A stretch of DNA of 64,000 nt from Mesorhizobium caraganae (GTDB lineage: Bacteria; Pseudomonadota; Alphaproteobacteria; Rhizobiales; Rhizobiaceae): the NCBI RefSeq assembly GCF_016836705.1, contig NZ_JAFCGY010000020.1, positions 1 to 64,000 on the forward strand. The letters are read 5' to 3'. The notes below the pieces were generated by a model. That model worked only from the letters and a program-made list of their open reading frames with translations. It did no database searches and had not been told where the DNA came from. Both the position numbers and the translations under genes were made by a program. This document shows positions 1 to 8,988 of this stretch, piece after piece. Each line of letters begins with the position of its first letter. The stretch's first letter is position 1.

Positions 1-62
1 CCCCCTCTCCGTCTCGGGCTTCGCCCGAGCCACCTCTCCCCCGCTTTGCGGGGGCGAGGAAC
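1..62. repeat. Intergenic palindromic repeat (RIME-like), two hairpins
   Basis: Two adjacent perfect hairpins lie just downstream of the glcD stop: CTCGGGC/GCCCGAG (13-19 and 23-29) and CCCCCGC/GCGGGGG (38-44 and 48-54), each with a 3-nt loop. The CCCCTCTC flanks match the other C-rich mosaic repeat at 1711-1866. This arrangement is typical of Rhizobium-type intergenic mosaic elements. It may continue to the left of the window. Confidence 0.6.
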
Positions 63-83
63 CGAAATTGTTAGACGCTCCCA

Positions 84-1580
84 TCAAAACCTCGGAATAT
101 CCGGAAATGCCACCTGCCCGCGATGCACATGCATGCGCCCCAATTCCGCGCATCTGCGCAGTTGTGGAAACACTTTTCCCGGGTTGAGCAGATGATTGGG
201 ATCGAAGGCGCATTTGACGCGCATTTGCTGGTCGAGGTCGATCTGGTTGAACATCTCCGGCATTAGGTCGCGCTTCTCGACGCCGACGCCGTGCTCGCCG
301 GTCAAGACGCCGCCGACCTTGACGCAAAGCCGCAATATGTCGGCGCCAAAGCTTTCCGCCTTGTCGAGTTCGCCCGGCACATTGGCATCATAGAGGATCA
401 GCGGGTGCAGATTGCCGTCGCCGGCATGGAAGACATTGGCGACGCCGAGCCCGTATTTCTCCGACAGTTCGCGCATGCCGGCGAGCACCTTCGGCAGCTC
501 CTTGCGCGGGATGGTGCCATCCATGCAGTAATAGTCGGGCGAGATACGGCCGACAGCGGGGAAGGCCGCCTTGCGGCCGGCCCAGAAACTCAGCCGCTCC
601 TGTTCGGACTGCGAGATGCGGCAGGTGGTGGAGCCGTTCTTGTAGGCGATCGCCTCGACCAGGCCGATCAGGTGATCGACCTCGACGCCCGGCCCGTCGA
701 GTTCGACGATCAGCAGCGCCTCGACATCAAGGGGATAGCCGGCATGGACAAAATCCTCCGCCGCATGGATTGCCGGGCGGTCCATCATCTCCATGCCGCC
801 GGGAATGATGCCGGCGCCGATAATGTCAGCGACGCATTGGCCGCCCTGCTCGCTGGTGGGAAAACCGATCAGCAGCGCGCGTGCCGTCTCCGGCTTTTTC
901 AGGATGCGCACAGTGACCTCGGTGACGACACCAAGCAGGCCTTCGGAGCCGGTCATGACGCCCAGCAGGTCGTAGCCTTCCGAGTCCAGATGATTGCCGC
1001 CGAGGCGCACCACCTCGCCGTTCATCAGCACCATCTCGATACCCAGCACATTGTTGGCGGTCAGGCCGTATTTCAGGCAGTGCACGCCGCCGGAATTCTC
1101 CGCGACATTGCCGCCGATCGAGCAGGCGATCTGGGAGGATGGATCGGGCGCGTAGTAAAACCCCTCCTGCTCGACGGCGGTGGTGATGCCGAGATTGGTG
1201 ACGCCGGGTTGAGCGACGACAACGCGGTCGGGATAGTCGATGGCAAGGATGCGGTTGAAGCGGCTCATGACCAGCAGCACGGCATCTTCCAGCGGCAGCG
1301 CGCCGCCGGAGAGCGAAGTGCCGGAGCCGCGTGGCACGACGCGAATGTTGCGGTCGTTGCAGTATTTCAGCACCCGCGACACCTGCGCCACGGTTTCCGG
1401 CAGCACCACGACCAGCGGCAATTGCCGGTAAGCGGTGAGGCCGTCGCTTTCGAAAGCGCGCATTTCGTTCACGGCATCGACGACGCCCTCGCCCGGCACG
1501 ATGATGCGCATGTCGGCAACGATCTCTGTGCGCCGGCGCATCGTGGCGTCGCCTGGCTTGGGCATGACAAGGCCGGACAT
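84..1580 (-). CDS. glcD: Glycolate oxidase subunit GlcD (FAD-linked 2-hydroxy-acid dehydrogenase)
   Basis: This is the FAD-binding catalytic subunit that oxidises glycolate (or D-lactate) to the 2-oxo acid. The N-terminal half is a PCMH-type FAD domain with PRGSGTSLSGG and a DPSSQIACSIGGN stretch. The C-terminal half has the family motifs NVFHAGDGNLHP and TGEHGVG. An upstream in-frame start at 1667 would add 29 basic residues. I chose 1580 because GGAGG lies 7-10 nt upstream and the protein is then 498 aa, the usual GlcD length. GlcE and GlcF normally complete the enzyme and would lie to the left of the window, since the gene reads leftward. D-lactate dehydrogenase or another member of the family is the main alternative. 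Confidence 0.88.
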   Translation of the reverse strand: MSGLVMPKPGDATMRRRTEIVADMRIIVPGEGVVDAVNEMRAFESDGLTAYRQLPLVVVLPETVAQVSRVLKYCNDRNIRVVPRGSGTSLSGGALPLEDAVLLVMSRFNRILAIDYPDRVVVAQPGVTNLGITTAVEQEGFYYAPDPSSQIACSIGGNVAENSGGVHCLKYGLTANNVLGIEMVLMNGEVVRLGGNHLDSEGYDLLGVMTGSEGLLGVVTEVTVRILKKPETARALLIGFPTSEQGGQCVADIIGAGIIPGGMEMMDRPAIHAAEDFVHAGYPLDVEALLIVELDGPGVEVDHLIGLVEAIAYKNGSTTCRISQSEQERLSFWAGRKAAFPAVGRISPDYYCMDGTIPRKELPKVLAGMRELSEKYGLGVANVFHAGDGNLHPLILYDANVPGELDKAESFGADILRLCVKVGGVLTGEHGVGVEKRDLMPEMFNQIDLDQQMRVKCAFDPNHLLNPGKVFPQLRRCAELGRMHVHRGQVAFPDIPRF

Positions 1581-1710
1581 CGGCAACGTCCTCCGCGTGA
1601 CTGGTAAAAATCTTTTACCAGCCGTCGGCGCTTGTTGCAAATCCTGCTTTGGTCGAGCGCGCGGCAAGGTCCAGCGGCGAGCTTCCGCAGCGGCAATCTG
1701 CCGCTGGCGC

Positions 1711-1866
1711 TCTCCCCCCTTGAAGGGGAGATGGCCGCGAAGCGGTCAAGGGGGCCTTGCACGTGAAGCGCCGACGTCGTCTTCCGTCTCGAGAACGAGG
1801 CTGGCGCTTCACGCGAGACGACCCCCTATGTCGCCTTCGGCGACATCTCCCCCTCAAGGGGGGAGA
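1711..1866. repeat. Nested RIME-like mosaic repeat
   Basis: The gap between glcD and the DUF3422 gene is filled by a nested inverted repeat. The outer units are CTCCCCCCTTGAAGGGGAG (1712-1730) and CTCCCCCTCAAGGGGGGAG (1847-1865). The inner arms are CGTGAAGCGCC (1762-1772) and GGCGCTTCACG (1803-1813). A further perfect hairpin, ATGTCGCC-TTC-GGCGACAT, sits at 1828-1846. No gene is seen here. Confidence 0.7.
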
Positions 1867-3189
1867 TTATTCCCCCGGATGTTTCGCGGGCTCGGAATGC
1901 ATGCGCCGCACACGGCGCACACCCCACCAGACCAGCAGGATGGCGATGGGCACCGAAGCGGCGGTGACAATTTCGGGCGCAAAGGCATGGCCGAAGATCG
2001 AGGCGCCCTTGGCGAGATAGGAGATCAGGCCGACGACATAGTAGGACACCGCGGCGACCGAGAGGCCTTCCACCGTCTGCTGCAGGCGCAGTTGCAGCCG
2101 GGCGCGGTTGTTCATCGAGGCCAGCAGATCGCGGTTCTGCTTCTCCACCTCGACATCGACCCAGGTGCGCAGCAGCGTGGTGGCGCGGGTGAGTTTTCGC
2201 GACAGATTGGCCTGGCGCTCCTCGACCGAACGGCAGGTGCGCATGGCGGGTGCTACGCGGCGCTGCAGGAAGCCGCCCCAGGTGTCGTAGCCGGGCACCG
2301 CCTCCTCCTCCAGCGCTTCCAGCCGCTCGACAACGATGCCGTCATAGGCGCGGCTGGCGCCGAAGCGATAAAGGCTGGAGGCGGCATCGGCTTCCAGTTC
2401 GGCGGCAAGCTCGGTCAAATCGGCGAGCAGTGTCTGGCTGTCGCGGGTTTCAGTGACCTTCATTTCCAGCGTCGTCTGCGCCAGCCGGTCCTCGATGCGG
2501 CGGGCGCGGCTCGACAGCGTCAGCGCCAGCGGCAGGCCGAGCATGGCAAGCGTACGGTAAGTCTCAATGTCGATCAGGCGCTGCGACAGCGCGCCGGTGC
2601 GGGCCGGCGTCAGGCCGCGGTCCAGAACCAGGATGCGGGTCATGCCGTCGCCGTCCTGGCGAAAATCAGTGACGATGGCCGCGTTGCCGCGCTCGACCAG
2701 CGAATAGCACAGGCTCGTCGGGTCGAAGCCGGCGATCAGCTTCTCGCTCGCCTGCGTCCATTTGCGGATGTCGAGGCGGATGCCGGAAATGACCGTTCCA
2801 GGCGGCGAAAATCCATTGCCGAAGGGAGAATCCTCCTGCGCCCTGCCGTTTTCGGCAAGCGGCCCTTCCCACAAATAGGTCGAGAATTCGGTGTGCCGCT
2901 CCCAGCGCAGCGTGCCCTTGCCCCACTTCATGGCGTGGTGGCGGGCGTGACGGTCGGGCGCGGCGATGCCGAGGCGCCGCGACAATTCGGAGAGCACGGC
3001 CATGTCGACGCCGGAGCCGCCTTCGGTCATGAAGGCAAGCTGCACCAGCACACGCGGCTTCTCGATCAGCGGATGCGGCCGGGCATGAACCTCGCCAAGC
3101 GCGCCGGGCCGTCCCTCATGCGCGGGAAAGCCCATCACGCTGCCTTGGGCGCGCGGCTGGAATTCGAGATTGGACGTCTCGTCCGACAC
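1867..3189 (-). CDS. DUF3422 family membrane-anchored protein
   Basis: The protein is a 440-aa member of DUF3422, a proteobacterial family of unknown function. Most of it is soluble and rich in Arg and Glu, with a probable coiled coil in the last third (the ELAAELEAD region and the LQLRLQQTVEGL region). It ends in two hydrophobic helices (AAVSYYVVGLISYL and VTAASVPIAILLVWW) and a short basic tail, so it is probably anchored to the inner membrane by its C-terminus. I chose a GTG start at 3189 because AGGGGGA lies about 8-14 nt upstream. The open frame continues to 3264, but those extra residues are basic and look untranslated. No operon partner is evident. Confidence 0.8.
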   Translation of the reverse strand: MSDETSNLEFQPRAQGSVMGFPAHEGRPGALGEVHARPHPLIEKPRVLVQLAFMTEGGSGVDMAVLSELSRRLGIAAPDRHARHHAMKWGKGTLRWERHTEFSTYLWEGPLAENGRAQEDSPFGNGFSPPGTVISGIRLDIRKWTQASEKLIAGFDPTSLCYSLVERGNAAIVTDFRQDGDGMTRILVLDRGLTPARTGALSQRLIDIETYRTLAMLGLPLALTLSSRARRIEDRLAQTTLEMKVTETRDSQTLLADLTELAAELEADAASSLYRFGASRAYDGIVVERLEALEEEAVPGYDTWGGFLQRRVAPAMRTCRSVEERQANLSRKLTRATTLLRTWVDVEVEKQNRDLLASMNNRARLQLRLQQTVEGLSVAAVSYYVVGLISYLAKGASIFGHAFAPEIVTAASVPIAILLVWWGVRRVRRMHSEPAKHPGE

Positions 3190-3378
3190 GGCTGGTCCCC
3201 CTGTTCTCGACCCTTCGTGTTGTCGCGTCCTCTTGAGACAATCGATGAGGCGCGTAAACAGCAAAGTTTAGCCGAAGCGATTTCGCCGGCACCGCACGGA
3301 AAGCGACTGTGTGGGGCGAATTGGATAAATAATTTGACCAGTTGGCGACACCGGCTTTAATCTGCACGACAAGAAGCA

Positions 3379-3428
3379 GAGCATGATGTCGTCCCGAAAA
3401 CCGCTTCACACTTTTCGGCATCATGCTC
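3379..3428. repeat. Palindromic intergenic repeat, GAGCATGATG class
   Basis: An imperfect 50-bp palindrome. The outer arms GAGCATGATG (3379-3388) and CATCATGCTC (3419-3428) pair perfectly and the inner arms CCGAAAA/TTTTCGG pair again. It lies 25 bp upstream of the lldR start, so it could sit in the lldR leader. Confidence 0.65.
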
Positions 3429-3453
3429 CAGGCAAGATTTCCCAGGCGCCCCT

Positions 3454-4251
3454 TTGAGCGATATTTTCTCTAGGATCGAGCATTCGCGCACCGCCGACGA
3501 GGTGGTGCAGCAAATCGAAAGCCTGATCCTGGAAGGTGTGCTGCGCACCGGCGACCGGCTGCCGGGCGAACGCGAACTGGCGCGCCAGTTCGACGTGTCG
3601 CGGCCGATCCTGCGCGACGCGCTGAAGGCGCTGGAGGGGCGTGGACTGTTGACGACCAAGGCCGGCGGCGGCACCCATGTCGCCGATGTCGTCGGCCAGC
3701 TGTTCACCAAGCCGGTGACCGACCTGATCGCCATGCACCGCAAGGCGGTGACGGACTATCTGGAATATCGCCGCGAGATCGAAGGCGTCGCCGCTGAATA
3801 TGCGGCGCGGCGTGCCACAGCAGACGACATCGCGTTGCTCGACCGCATCATGGCGCGCATGGACGAGGCGCACCGCACCGGCGATTTCGACGACGAGGCG
3901 GAGATCGACGTCGAGTTCCATCACGCGGTCTGCGAGTGCGCGCACAACATCATCCTGTTGCACACGCTGCGCTCCTGCTACCGGCTGTTGTCGGAAGGCG
4001 TGTTCCAAAACCGGCTGCTGGTGTTCACCGTGCCCGGCGCGCGCGAGGCGCTGCTGGCCCAGCACCGCGCGATCTACAAAGCGGTGAAGGCCGGCGATCC
4101 CTCAGCCGCCCGGCAGGCGGCGATGGACCACATCTCCTATGTCGAGCGCTCGATGCTCGAGGCCGAGCGCAGCGGCGACTGGCAGCGCGTGTCGCGGCTC
4201 AGGCTCAAACAGCGCTCCGACGCCGGCGACGGCACGAAAACAACCGGCTAG
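3454..4251 (+). CDS. lldR: FadR-subfamily GntR regulator, probable lactate regulator LldR
   Basis: A 265-aa repressor-type regulator with an N-terminal winged helix (about residues 10-80; GDRLPGERELARQFDVSRP is the typical GntR recognition segment). A C-terminal all-helical FCD ligand domain (about 95-235) carries His and Asp residues that bind metal or ligand in this subfamily. It is followed after 12 nt by lldD, which strongly suggests L-lactate-responsive control of its own operon. The start is TTG, with CAGG a few nt upstream. A regulator of another 2-hydroxy acid remains possible. Confidence 0.8.
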   Translation: MSDIFSRIEHSRTADEVVQQIESLILEGVLRTGDRLPGERELARQFDVSRPILRDALKALEGRGLLTTKAGGGTHVADVVGQLFTKPVTDLIAMHRKAVTDYLEYRREIEGVAAEYAARRATADDIALLDRIMARMDEAHRTGDFDDEAEIDVEFHHAVCECAHNIILLHTLRSCYRLLSEGVFQNRLLVFTVPGAREALLAQHRAIYKAVKAGDPSAARQAAMDHISYVERSMLEAERSGDWQRVSRLRLKQRSDAGDGTKTTG

Positions 4252-4263
4252 CGAGAGACCACC

Positions 4264-5400
4264 ATGAGCGACATCCTCACCATTGCCGACCTCAAGGACT
4301 TGGCGCGCCGGCGGGTGCCGAAGATGTTCTTCGACTATGCCGATTCCGGCGCCTGGACCGAGAGCACCTACCGCGCCAATGAGGAGGACTTCGGCAAGAT
4401 CAAATTTCGCCAGCGCGTGCTGGTCGACATGAGCAACCGCTCACTGGAATCGACCATGATCGGCGAGAAGGTGGCGATGCCGGTGGCGTTGGCGCCAACC
4501 GGCCTGACCGGTATGCAGCATGCCGATGGTGAAATGCTGGCGGCGCAGGCGGCGGAAGAATTCGGCGTGCCGTTCACGCTGTCGACGATGAGCATCTGCT
4601 CGATCGAGGATGTGGCATCGGTGACGAAGAAGCCGTTCTGGTTCCAGCTCTACGTGTTGCGCGACAAGGATTTCGTACTCAATTTGATCGACCGGGCGAA
4701 GGCGGCGAAATGCTCCGCACTGGTGCTGACGCTCGACCTGCAGATCCTCGGGCAGCGCCACAAGGATATCCGCAACGGACTGTCGGCGCCGCCCAAGATG
4801 ACGCTGGCCAACATTGTAGACATCGCCATGCGGCCGCGCTGGCTGATGGGCATTGCGGCTACCCCGCGCCGCACCTTCCGCAACATTGTCGGCCATGCCA
4901 AGGGCGTCGGCGACGTCTCCTCGCTGGGCTCGTGGACAAACGAGCAGTTCGATCCGCAGTTGTCGTGGAAGGACGTCGCCTGGATCAAGGAACGCTGGGG
5001 CGGCAAGCTGATCCTGAAAGGTATTCTCGACAAGGAGGACGCGCTGATGGCGGTCGAGACAGGCGCGGACGCCATCGTCGTTTCCAACCATGGTGGGCGC
5101 CAGCTCGACGGCGCCTCATCATCGATCATGGCGCTGGAAGAAATCGCCGATGCGGTCGGCGACAAAATAGAAGTCCATATGGATGGCGGTATCCGCTCCG
5201 GCCAGGATGTGCTCAAGGCGCTCTGCCTCGGCGCCAAGGGCACCTATATCGGCCGGCCCTTCCTGTACGGTCTCGGCGCCATGGGCAAGGAAGGGGTGAC
5301 CCTCGCGCTGGAGATCATCCGCAAGGAGATGGACATTACGCTGGCTCTATGCGGCAAGCGCCTGGTGACCGACATGGGCAAGGACCAGCTGCGGCGCTAG
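4264..5400 (+). CDS. lldD: L-lactate dehydrogenase (FMN-dependent, quinone or cytochrome linked)
   Basis: A 378-aa FMN-dependent alpha-hydroxy-acid dehydrogenase with a TIM-barrel fold, expected to oxidise L-lactate to pyruvate at the membrane. The sequence shows the N-terminal FDYADSGA motif, the FMN-binding LAPTGLTGMQHADGE stretch, and the active-site SNHGGRQLDGA motif with catalytic His276. DGGIRSGQDVLKALCLGA closes the FMN phosphate site. The start has GAGAG 6-10 nt upstream. It follows lldR with a 12-nt gap, so the two are probably one transcript. Glycolate or mandelate oxidase activity cannot be excluded from sequence alone. Confidence 0.88.
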   Translation: MSDILTIADLKDLARRRVPKMFFDYADSGAWTESTYRANEEDFGKIKFRQRVLVDMSNRSLESTMIGEKVAMPVALAPTGLTGMQHADGEMLAAQAAEEFGVPFTLSTMSICSIEDVASVTKKPFWFQLYVLRDKDFVLNLIDRAKAAKCSALVLTLDLQILGQRHKDIRNGLSAPPKMTLANIVDIAMRPRWLMGIAATPRRTFRNIVGHAKGVGDVSSLGSWTNEQFDPQLSWKDVAWIKERWGGKLILKGILDKEDALMAVETGADAIVVSNHGGRQLDGASSSIMALEEIADAVGDKIEVHMDGGIRSGQDVLKALCLGAKGTYIGRPFLYGLGAMGKEGVTLALEIIRKEMDITLALCGKRLVTDMGKDQLRR

Positions 5401-5455
5401 GAGCTTGTTCATCGATTGATCCTAGCCTTCCGGGACCACGGAGACGACGCCAGCC

Positions 5456-6223
5456 TTGACCGAGACCGGCATCCATTACCTCGATGCGCGCGCGCCGGAC
5501 GGCATGCGCCTCTATGCAATCGGCGACGTGCATGGCCGGCTCGACCTGCTCGAAGCCATGCACCACCGGATCGAGAGCGAGCTCGAATACAAGCCGACCG
5601 CCGACTGGCGGATCATCCACCTCGGAGACTATGTCGACCGCGGACCAGACTCCAAGGGCGTCATCGATTTCCTGATCGAGGCGCAAACGCGCGATCCGCG
5701 CAACCTGATGCTGGCCGGCAACCACGATATCGGCTTCCTCGATTTCCTCGACGTGCCCGACCCGGAAGGGCTGTTCATGCGCTATGGCGGTGTGCAGACG
5801 GCACAATCCTATGGCGTTGACCTGATTGGAGACGCACGCTGGTTCGGCAAGGCAGAGGCGGTGCAGCGGGGGCACGCCGACCTGGTCAAGGCCGTGCCGC
5901 AAGCCCATGTCGACTTCCTGCGATCGCTGACGTTTTCAGTAAGCTTCGGTGATTTCTTCTTCTGCCATGCCGGCATCAGGCCTGATGTGCCATTGGAGAG
6001 CCAGAACCCGCAGGATCTCATCTGGATTCGCGACGCCTTCCACAACCATCCAGGGCTTTACCCGAAAGTGGTCGTGCACGGCCACACGCCGGTGCCGGAG
6101 GCCGAGGTGATGCCCAACCGCGTCAATGTCGACACGCTCGCCTGGCAGTCAGGCATGCTCACCGCGCTGGCCGTAGACGGCGCGGACAAGCGTATCCTGA
6201 CTGTGCAGGGAAAAGCGTTTTAA
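5456..6223 (+). CDS. PPP-type serine/threonine metallophosphatase
   Basis: A 255-aa calcineurin-like phosphoesterase. It has the full set of metal-binding motifs: GDVHGRLD (D-x-H), GDYVDRGPDS (GDxVDRG), GNHD, a His in FCHAGIRP and a final His in VVHGHTP. This order is typical of bacterial PrpA/PrpB-like or Ap4A-hydrolase-like phosphatases of the PPP family. The start is TTG with GGAG about 12 nt upstream; an internal ATG at residue 17 is a weaker alternative because it falls just before the first metal motif. Its 3' end overlaps a convergent small gene by 4 nt. The substrate (phosphoprotein or dinucleotide) cannot be told. Confidence 0.8.
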   Translation: MTETGIHYLDARAPDGMRLYAIGDVHGRLDLLEAMHHRIESELEYKPTADWRIIHLGDYVDRGPDSKGVIDFLIEAQTRDPRNLMLAGNHDIGFLDFLDVPDPEGLFMRYGGVQTAQSYGVDLIGDARWFGKAEAVQRGHADLVKAVPQAHVDFLRSLTFSVSFGDFFFCHAGIRPDVPLESQNPQDLIWIRDAFHNHPGLYPKVVVHGHTPVPEAEVMPNRVNVDTLAWQSGMLTALAVDGADKRILTVQGKAF

Positions 6224-6360
6224 CGGAGCGCGGCGGTGACGCCGTAGCCGTCGACGGCTTGATGGTTGTTGGCTGCATCGGCGGAATAAATACCGAGACC
6301 GCACAGCACGATGGCAGACAGCATGACAAAGGACAGAAGCGCTGCTTTCACGGACGTCAT
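6220..6360 (-). CDS. Small secreted or membrane peptide, 46 aa
   Basis: A 46-aa open frame, too short for standard gene lists. It starts MTSVKAALLSF, continues as a hydrophobic run (VMLSAIVLCGLGIYS) to a signal-peptidase-like ADA, and ends in a short polar mature part with NNHQAVDGYGV. AGGAAG lies 10-15 nt upstream of the ATG. It converges on the phosphatase gene, with overlapping stop codons (TAA on one strand, TTA on the other). I do not recognise a family. Small exported peptides of this layout are common in rhizobia; function unknown. Confidence 0.55.
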   Translation of the reverse strand: MTSVKAALLSFVMLSAIVLCGLGIYSADAANNHQAVDGYGVTAALR

Positions 6361-6646
6361 CTCTAGTTGAGCTTCCTGCATCTGGGCACGAGGCGGTTAC
6401 CAATGCGTTGAAACGGAGAATTCGTCTCAAAGTTTCGACGATTTCGCGCTTGTAGGTCGATTCTGTATCGGCGGTGTGTCGCGCGGAGCACACAGAAGGT
6501 TCATCGCGGTTGCATTGCCGATGCAGAGCGCGCGCCTTGTAAGATAGCGTTCGGCCACAAACCAAGGACGAAAGAGGTTGTCCCCGGCGGATTCACCGCC
6601 GCGTGCCAATTATGCAACGGCTGGCTTCCGCGCGGCTACCGGGGGG
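6361..6646. other. Intergenic region without a recognised gene
   Basis: About 286 bp between two leftward genes. The open frames present are short, overlap each other and lack ribosome sites. A small hairpin (GGCGG-ATTCA-CCGCC, near 6577-6591) lies downstream of the amidotransferase stop and might end its transcript, but it has no clear T-run. The rest should hold the promoter of the small-peptide gene. Confidence 0.4.
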
Positions 6647-7345
6647 TCAGATCGTCGCCACCCAAGCGCGGGCAATGGCGAGGCCGGCGGCATCGGCGTC
6701 AGGGCCGTTGCGGGCCATTTCGCCATCGAGCCGGTCATGCCAGTCGGGATGGCGCTCGGCGATGAGCGGTGCGAAGGATGTGCTCCAGTCCTTCACCATC
6801 GGCCGGTCGGCTTCGAAATGGAACTGGAAGCCGTAGACGGCGCGGCCGATGCGGAATGCCTGGTTCTCGGCAATATCGCTGCCGGCTAGCCGCACCGCAT
6901 TTTCGGGCAGTGCGAAGGTGTCGTCGTGCCATTCGAAGATGGGGAAATCCTGGGGCAGTGCGCCAAGCACCGGATCGGTCTTCGCGTCCGGTGTCAGCGA
7001 CACCTTGTGCCAGCCGAATTCCGAGGCGCCGCCGATCTTGTTCTCGCCACCGAAAGTGCGGGCGACCAGCTGGCTGCCCAGGCAGATACCGAGCACAGAG
7101 CGATCCTTGGCGGCGAAATCGCGGGTCAGTTCGAGCAGCGCCGGGAAATAGGGGTAGTCATCGTCGGCCAGCGCGTTCTGACCGCCGCCCAGCATCACCA
7201 TGGCATCGTGCCCGGTCGCGTCGTCAGGCAGCGGATCGCCCTTGTAGGGCCGGCGCAGGTCGAGATCGGCGCCGGCTTCGGCAAGTGCCGCGCCGACCTG
7301 GCCGAGACCGGTGTTGTCGTAGTTCTGGACCACCAGCACCCGCAT
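6647..7345 (-). CDS. Class I glutamine amidotransferase (GATase1) domain protein
   Basis: A 232-aa stand-alone triad amidotransferase. The nucleophile elbow GICLGSQL gives Cys88, and YGFQFHFE gives His176 and Glu178, so the catalytic triad is complete. Stand-alone members usually hydrolyse gamma-glutamyl bonds or pass ammonia to an unlinked partner; they are often annotated as GMP synthase-like. The open frame reaches back to 8122, but that extension runs antisense through the next genes. The start at 7345 has CAGGA about 8-12 nt upstream and gives the usual family length. It diverges from the conserved unknown gene. No synthetase domain is adjacent, so GuaA itself is unlikely. Confidence 0.85.
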   Translation of the reverse strand: MRVLVVQNYDNTGLGQVGAALAEAGADLDLRRPYKGDPLPDDATGHDAMVMLGGGQNALADDDYPYFPALLELTRDFAAKDRSVLGICLGSQLVARTFGGENKIGGASEFGWHKVSLTPDAKTDPVLGALPQDFPIFEWHDDTFALPENAVRLAGSDIAENQAFRIGRAVYGFQFHFEADRPMVKDWSTSFAPLIAERHPDWHDRLDGEMARNGPDADAAGLAIARAWVATI

Positions 7346-7432
7346 ACGGAAATCCTGCTGACATGAAATGACGCGACGAGCGATATCATGTCGCCAGCAT
7401 TGCAGCCAAGATGCGCGTTCCAGGAGAGAGCT

Positions 7433-8080
7433 ATGCCACTGCAAAACCGGGTCGATCCGTTCGGTGCCATTCATGCCGTGCCGGAACGCGGCCTGTTCAC
7501 CGGCAATCGCGGCATCATCCACGACCCGCAGACCAAGACGCTGCTGAAAAAGCGCTGGGCGCTTCAGGCGTGGATCATCTGCGTCTGCAAGTTTGGCAAT
7601 GTGCGGCGCGAGCCGATGGGCCGTAATCGGCCGGGTGGCAAGGCCGGCTGGACCGAGCTGTTCTTTCTCGACGAGGTGACGGCGCTGGCCGCCGGGCACC
7701 GGCCCTGTTTCTACTGCCGGCGTGAGCGAGCCACGGATTTTGTCGGCCGTTTCGGCAAAGCTTTCGGTGTGACCGAGCCGCGCGCGCCAATGGTCGACAA
7801 GCGTTTGCACAAGGAGCGGCTGGCTTCGGGCGGCAAGCCACCGGCGATCAAGGCGGAAGATTTGGCCGGATTGCCGGACGGAGCGATGATCGCGGATGCC
7901 GGCACCGCCTATGCGTTGCGTAGCGGCAAGACACTGCGTTGGTCGTTCGCGGGTTACGGTAGTGCGGTAGGGTTTGCGAGCTTTGCCGGTCGACAGGTTC
8001 ACTTGCTGACACCGGCGACAACCGTTTCGGTGTTGCGGCAGGGCTTTGAACCTGTGTGGCATCCTTCCGCCGAGGCTTGA
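7433..8080 (+). CDS. Conserved hypothetical protein with CxxC motif
   Basis: A 215-aa protein I do not recognise by family name. A central [11 protein letters not shown] segment holds a CFYC pair of cysteines, with a further Cys pair upstream (IICVCKFGN) that could complete a metal site. The rest is a soluble alpha/beta mixture with no signal peptide. I chose the start at 7433 because AGGAGAGAG lies just upstream; the frame is open back to 7388. It precedes rsmE by 31 nt on the same strand, so co-transcription is likely. An RNA- or nucleic-acid-related role is only a guess from that neighbour and the possible zinc motif. Confidence 0.7.
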   Translation: MPLQNRVDPFGAIHAVPERGLFTGNRGIIHDPQTKTLLKKRWALQAWIICVCKFGNVRREPMGRNRPGGKAGWTELFFLDEVTALAAGHRPCFYCRRERATDFVGRFGKAFGVTEPRAPMVDKRLHKERLASGGKPPAIKAEDLAGLPDGAMIADAGTAYALRSGKTLRWSFAGYGSAVGFASFAGRQVHLLTPATTVSVLRQGFEPVWHPSAEA

Positions 8081-8111
8081 CGCCGGGAACCGCCTCGCCC
8101 ATTCCTCGGCG

Positions 8112-8846
8112 ATGCGCGCCAACTACAAGATGCAGCGACTGTTCGTGCCGGACGATCTCGCGGTAGGCATCGAATTCGATGCCGGCCAGCAGCAGAGCCA
8201 TTATTTGATGCATGTGCTGCGACTTGGCGAAGGCGCCGAGATCCTGGTCTTCAACGGCCGCGACGGCGAATGGTCGGCGGCGATCGCCTCCAAGTCGAAG
8301 AAAGCGGTGCGGCTGAAGGTGCTGGTCCTGCAGCGGCCGCAGCCGCCACTGCCCGATCTCGTCTACTGCTTCGCGCCCCTAAAGCAGGGGCGGCTCGACT
8401 ATCTCGTGCAGAAGGCGGTGGAGATGGGCGCCGGCATCCTGCAGCCGGTGGTCACCCAGCACACGCAAGTGGCAAAACCCTCCATCGATCGGCTGCGCGC
8501 CAATGTCGTCGAGGCGGCCGAACAATGCGGCATACTGGCTGTGCCTGAGGTGCGCGAGGCGGAAAAGTTCGAGCGCCTGCTCTCCGGCTGGGACAAGGAG
8601 CGGCGGATGATCTTCTGCGACGAGGACGCCTCGACCAACAATCCGCTGCCGGCATTGCAGGCGATCAGGGAAAGGAAGCTTGGGCTGCTGGTCGGACCGG
8701 AAGGCGGCTTTTCCGACGACGAACGCAAGATGCTCCGGGCCCTCCCCTTCGTCACCGCCATCCCGCTCGGCCCACGCATCCTGCGTGCCGACACGGCGGC
8801 GGTAGCCGCCCTTGCTGTGATGCAGGCGACGATCGGGGACTGGTGA
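8112..8846 (+). CDS. rsmE: 16S rRNA (uracil1498-N3)-methyltransferase RsmE
   Basis: A 244-aa SPOUT-class methyltransferase that methylates N3 of U1498 (E. coli numbering) in 16S rRNA. An N-terminal PUA-like domain ([22 protein letters not shown]) is followed by the trefoil-knot domain. GPEGGF (residues 195-200) and [16 protein letters not shown] at the C-terminus form the SAM site. I chose the start at 8112 ([12 protein letters not shown]), the conserved rhizobial N-terminus; the frame is open back to 8046 inside the preceding gene. It is probably co-transcribed with the upstream unknown. Confidence 0.93.
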   Translation: MRANYKMQRLFVPDDLAVGIEFDAGQQQSHYLMHVLRLGEGAEILVFNGRDGEWSAAIASKSKKAVRLKVLVLQRPQPPLPDLVYCFAPLKQGRLDYLVQKAVEMGAGILQPVVTQHTQVAKPSIDRLRANVVEAAEQCGILAVPEVREAEKFERLLSGWDKERRMIFCDEDASTNNPLPALQAIRERKLGLLVGPEGGFSDDERKMLRALPFVTAIPLGPRILRADTAAVAALAVMQATIGDW

Positions 8847-8988
8847 GACTTCGCCTATTGCAAGGGACGGGCGAGGCAGTCACATTCAATTCCTGTTGAC
8901 CTGTGGCTCAGGATTTTTTGCTTGATCGGCTGCTGACATTTCGTCCATTTAGCGCCGGCGGGCTCCGAGAGCCGCAGAGGGGGCCCCC

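Noticed and set aside
1435-3360. A 641-codon plus-strand frame over glcD and the DUF3422 gene
   Set aside because: It runs through two opposite-strand genes and a palindromic repeat, with shadow-type composition.
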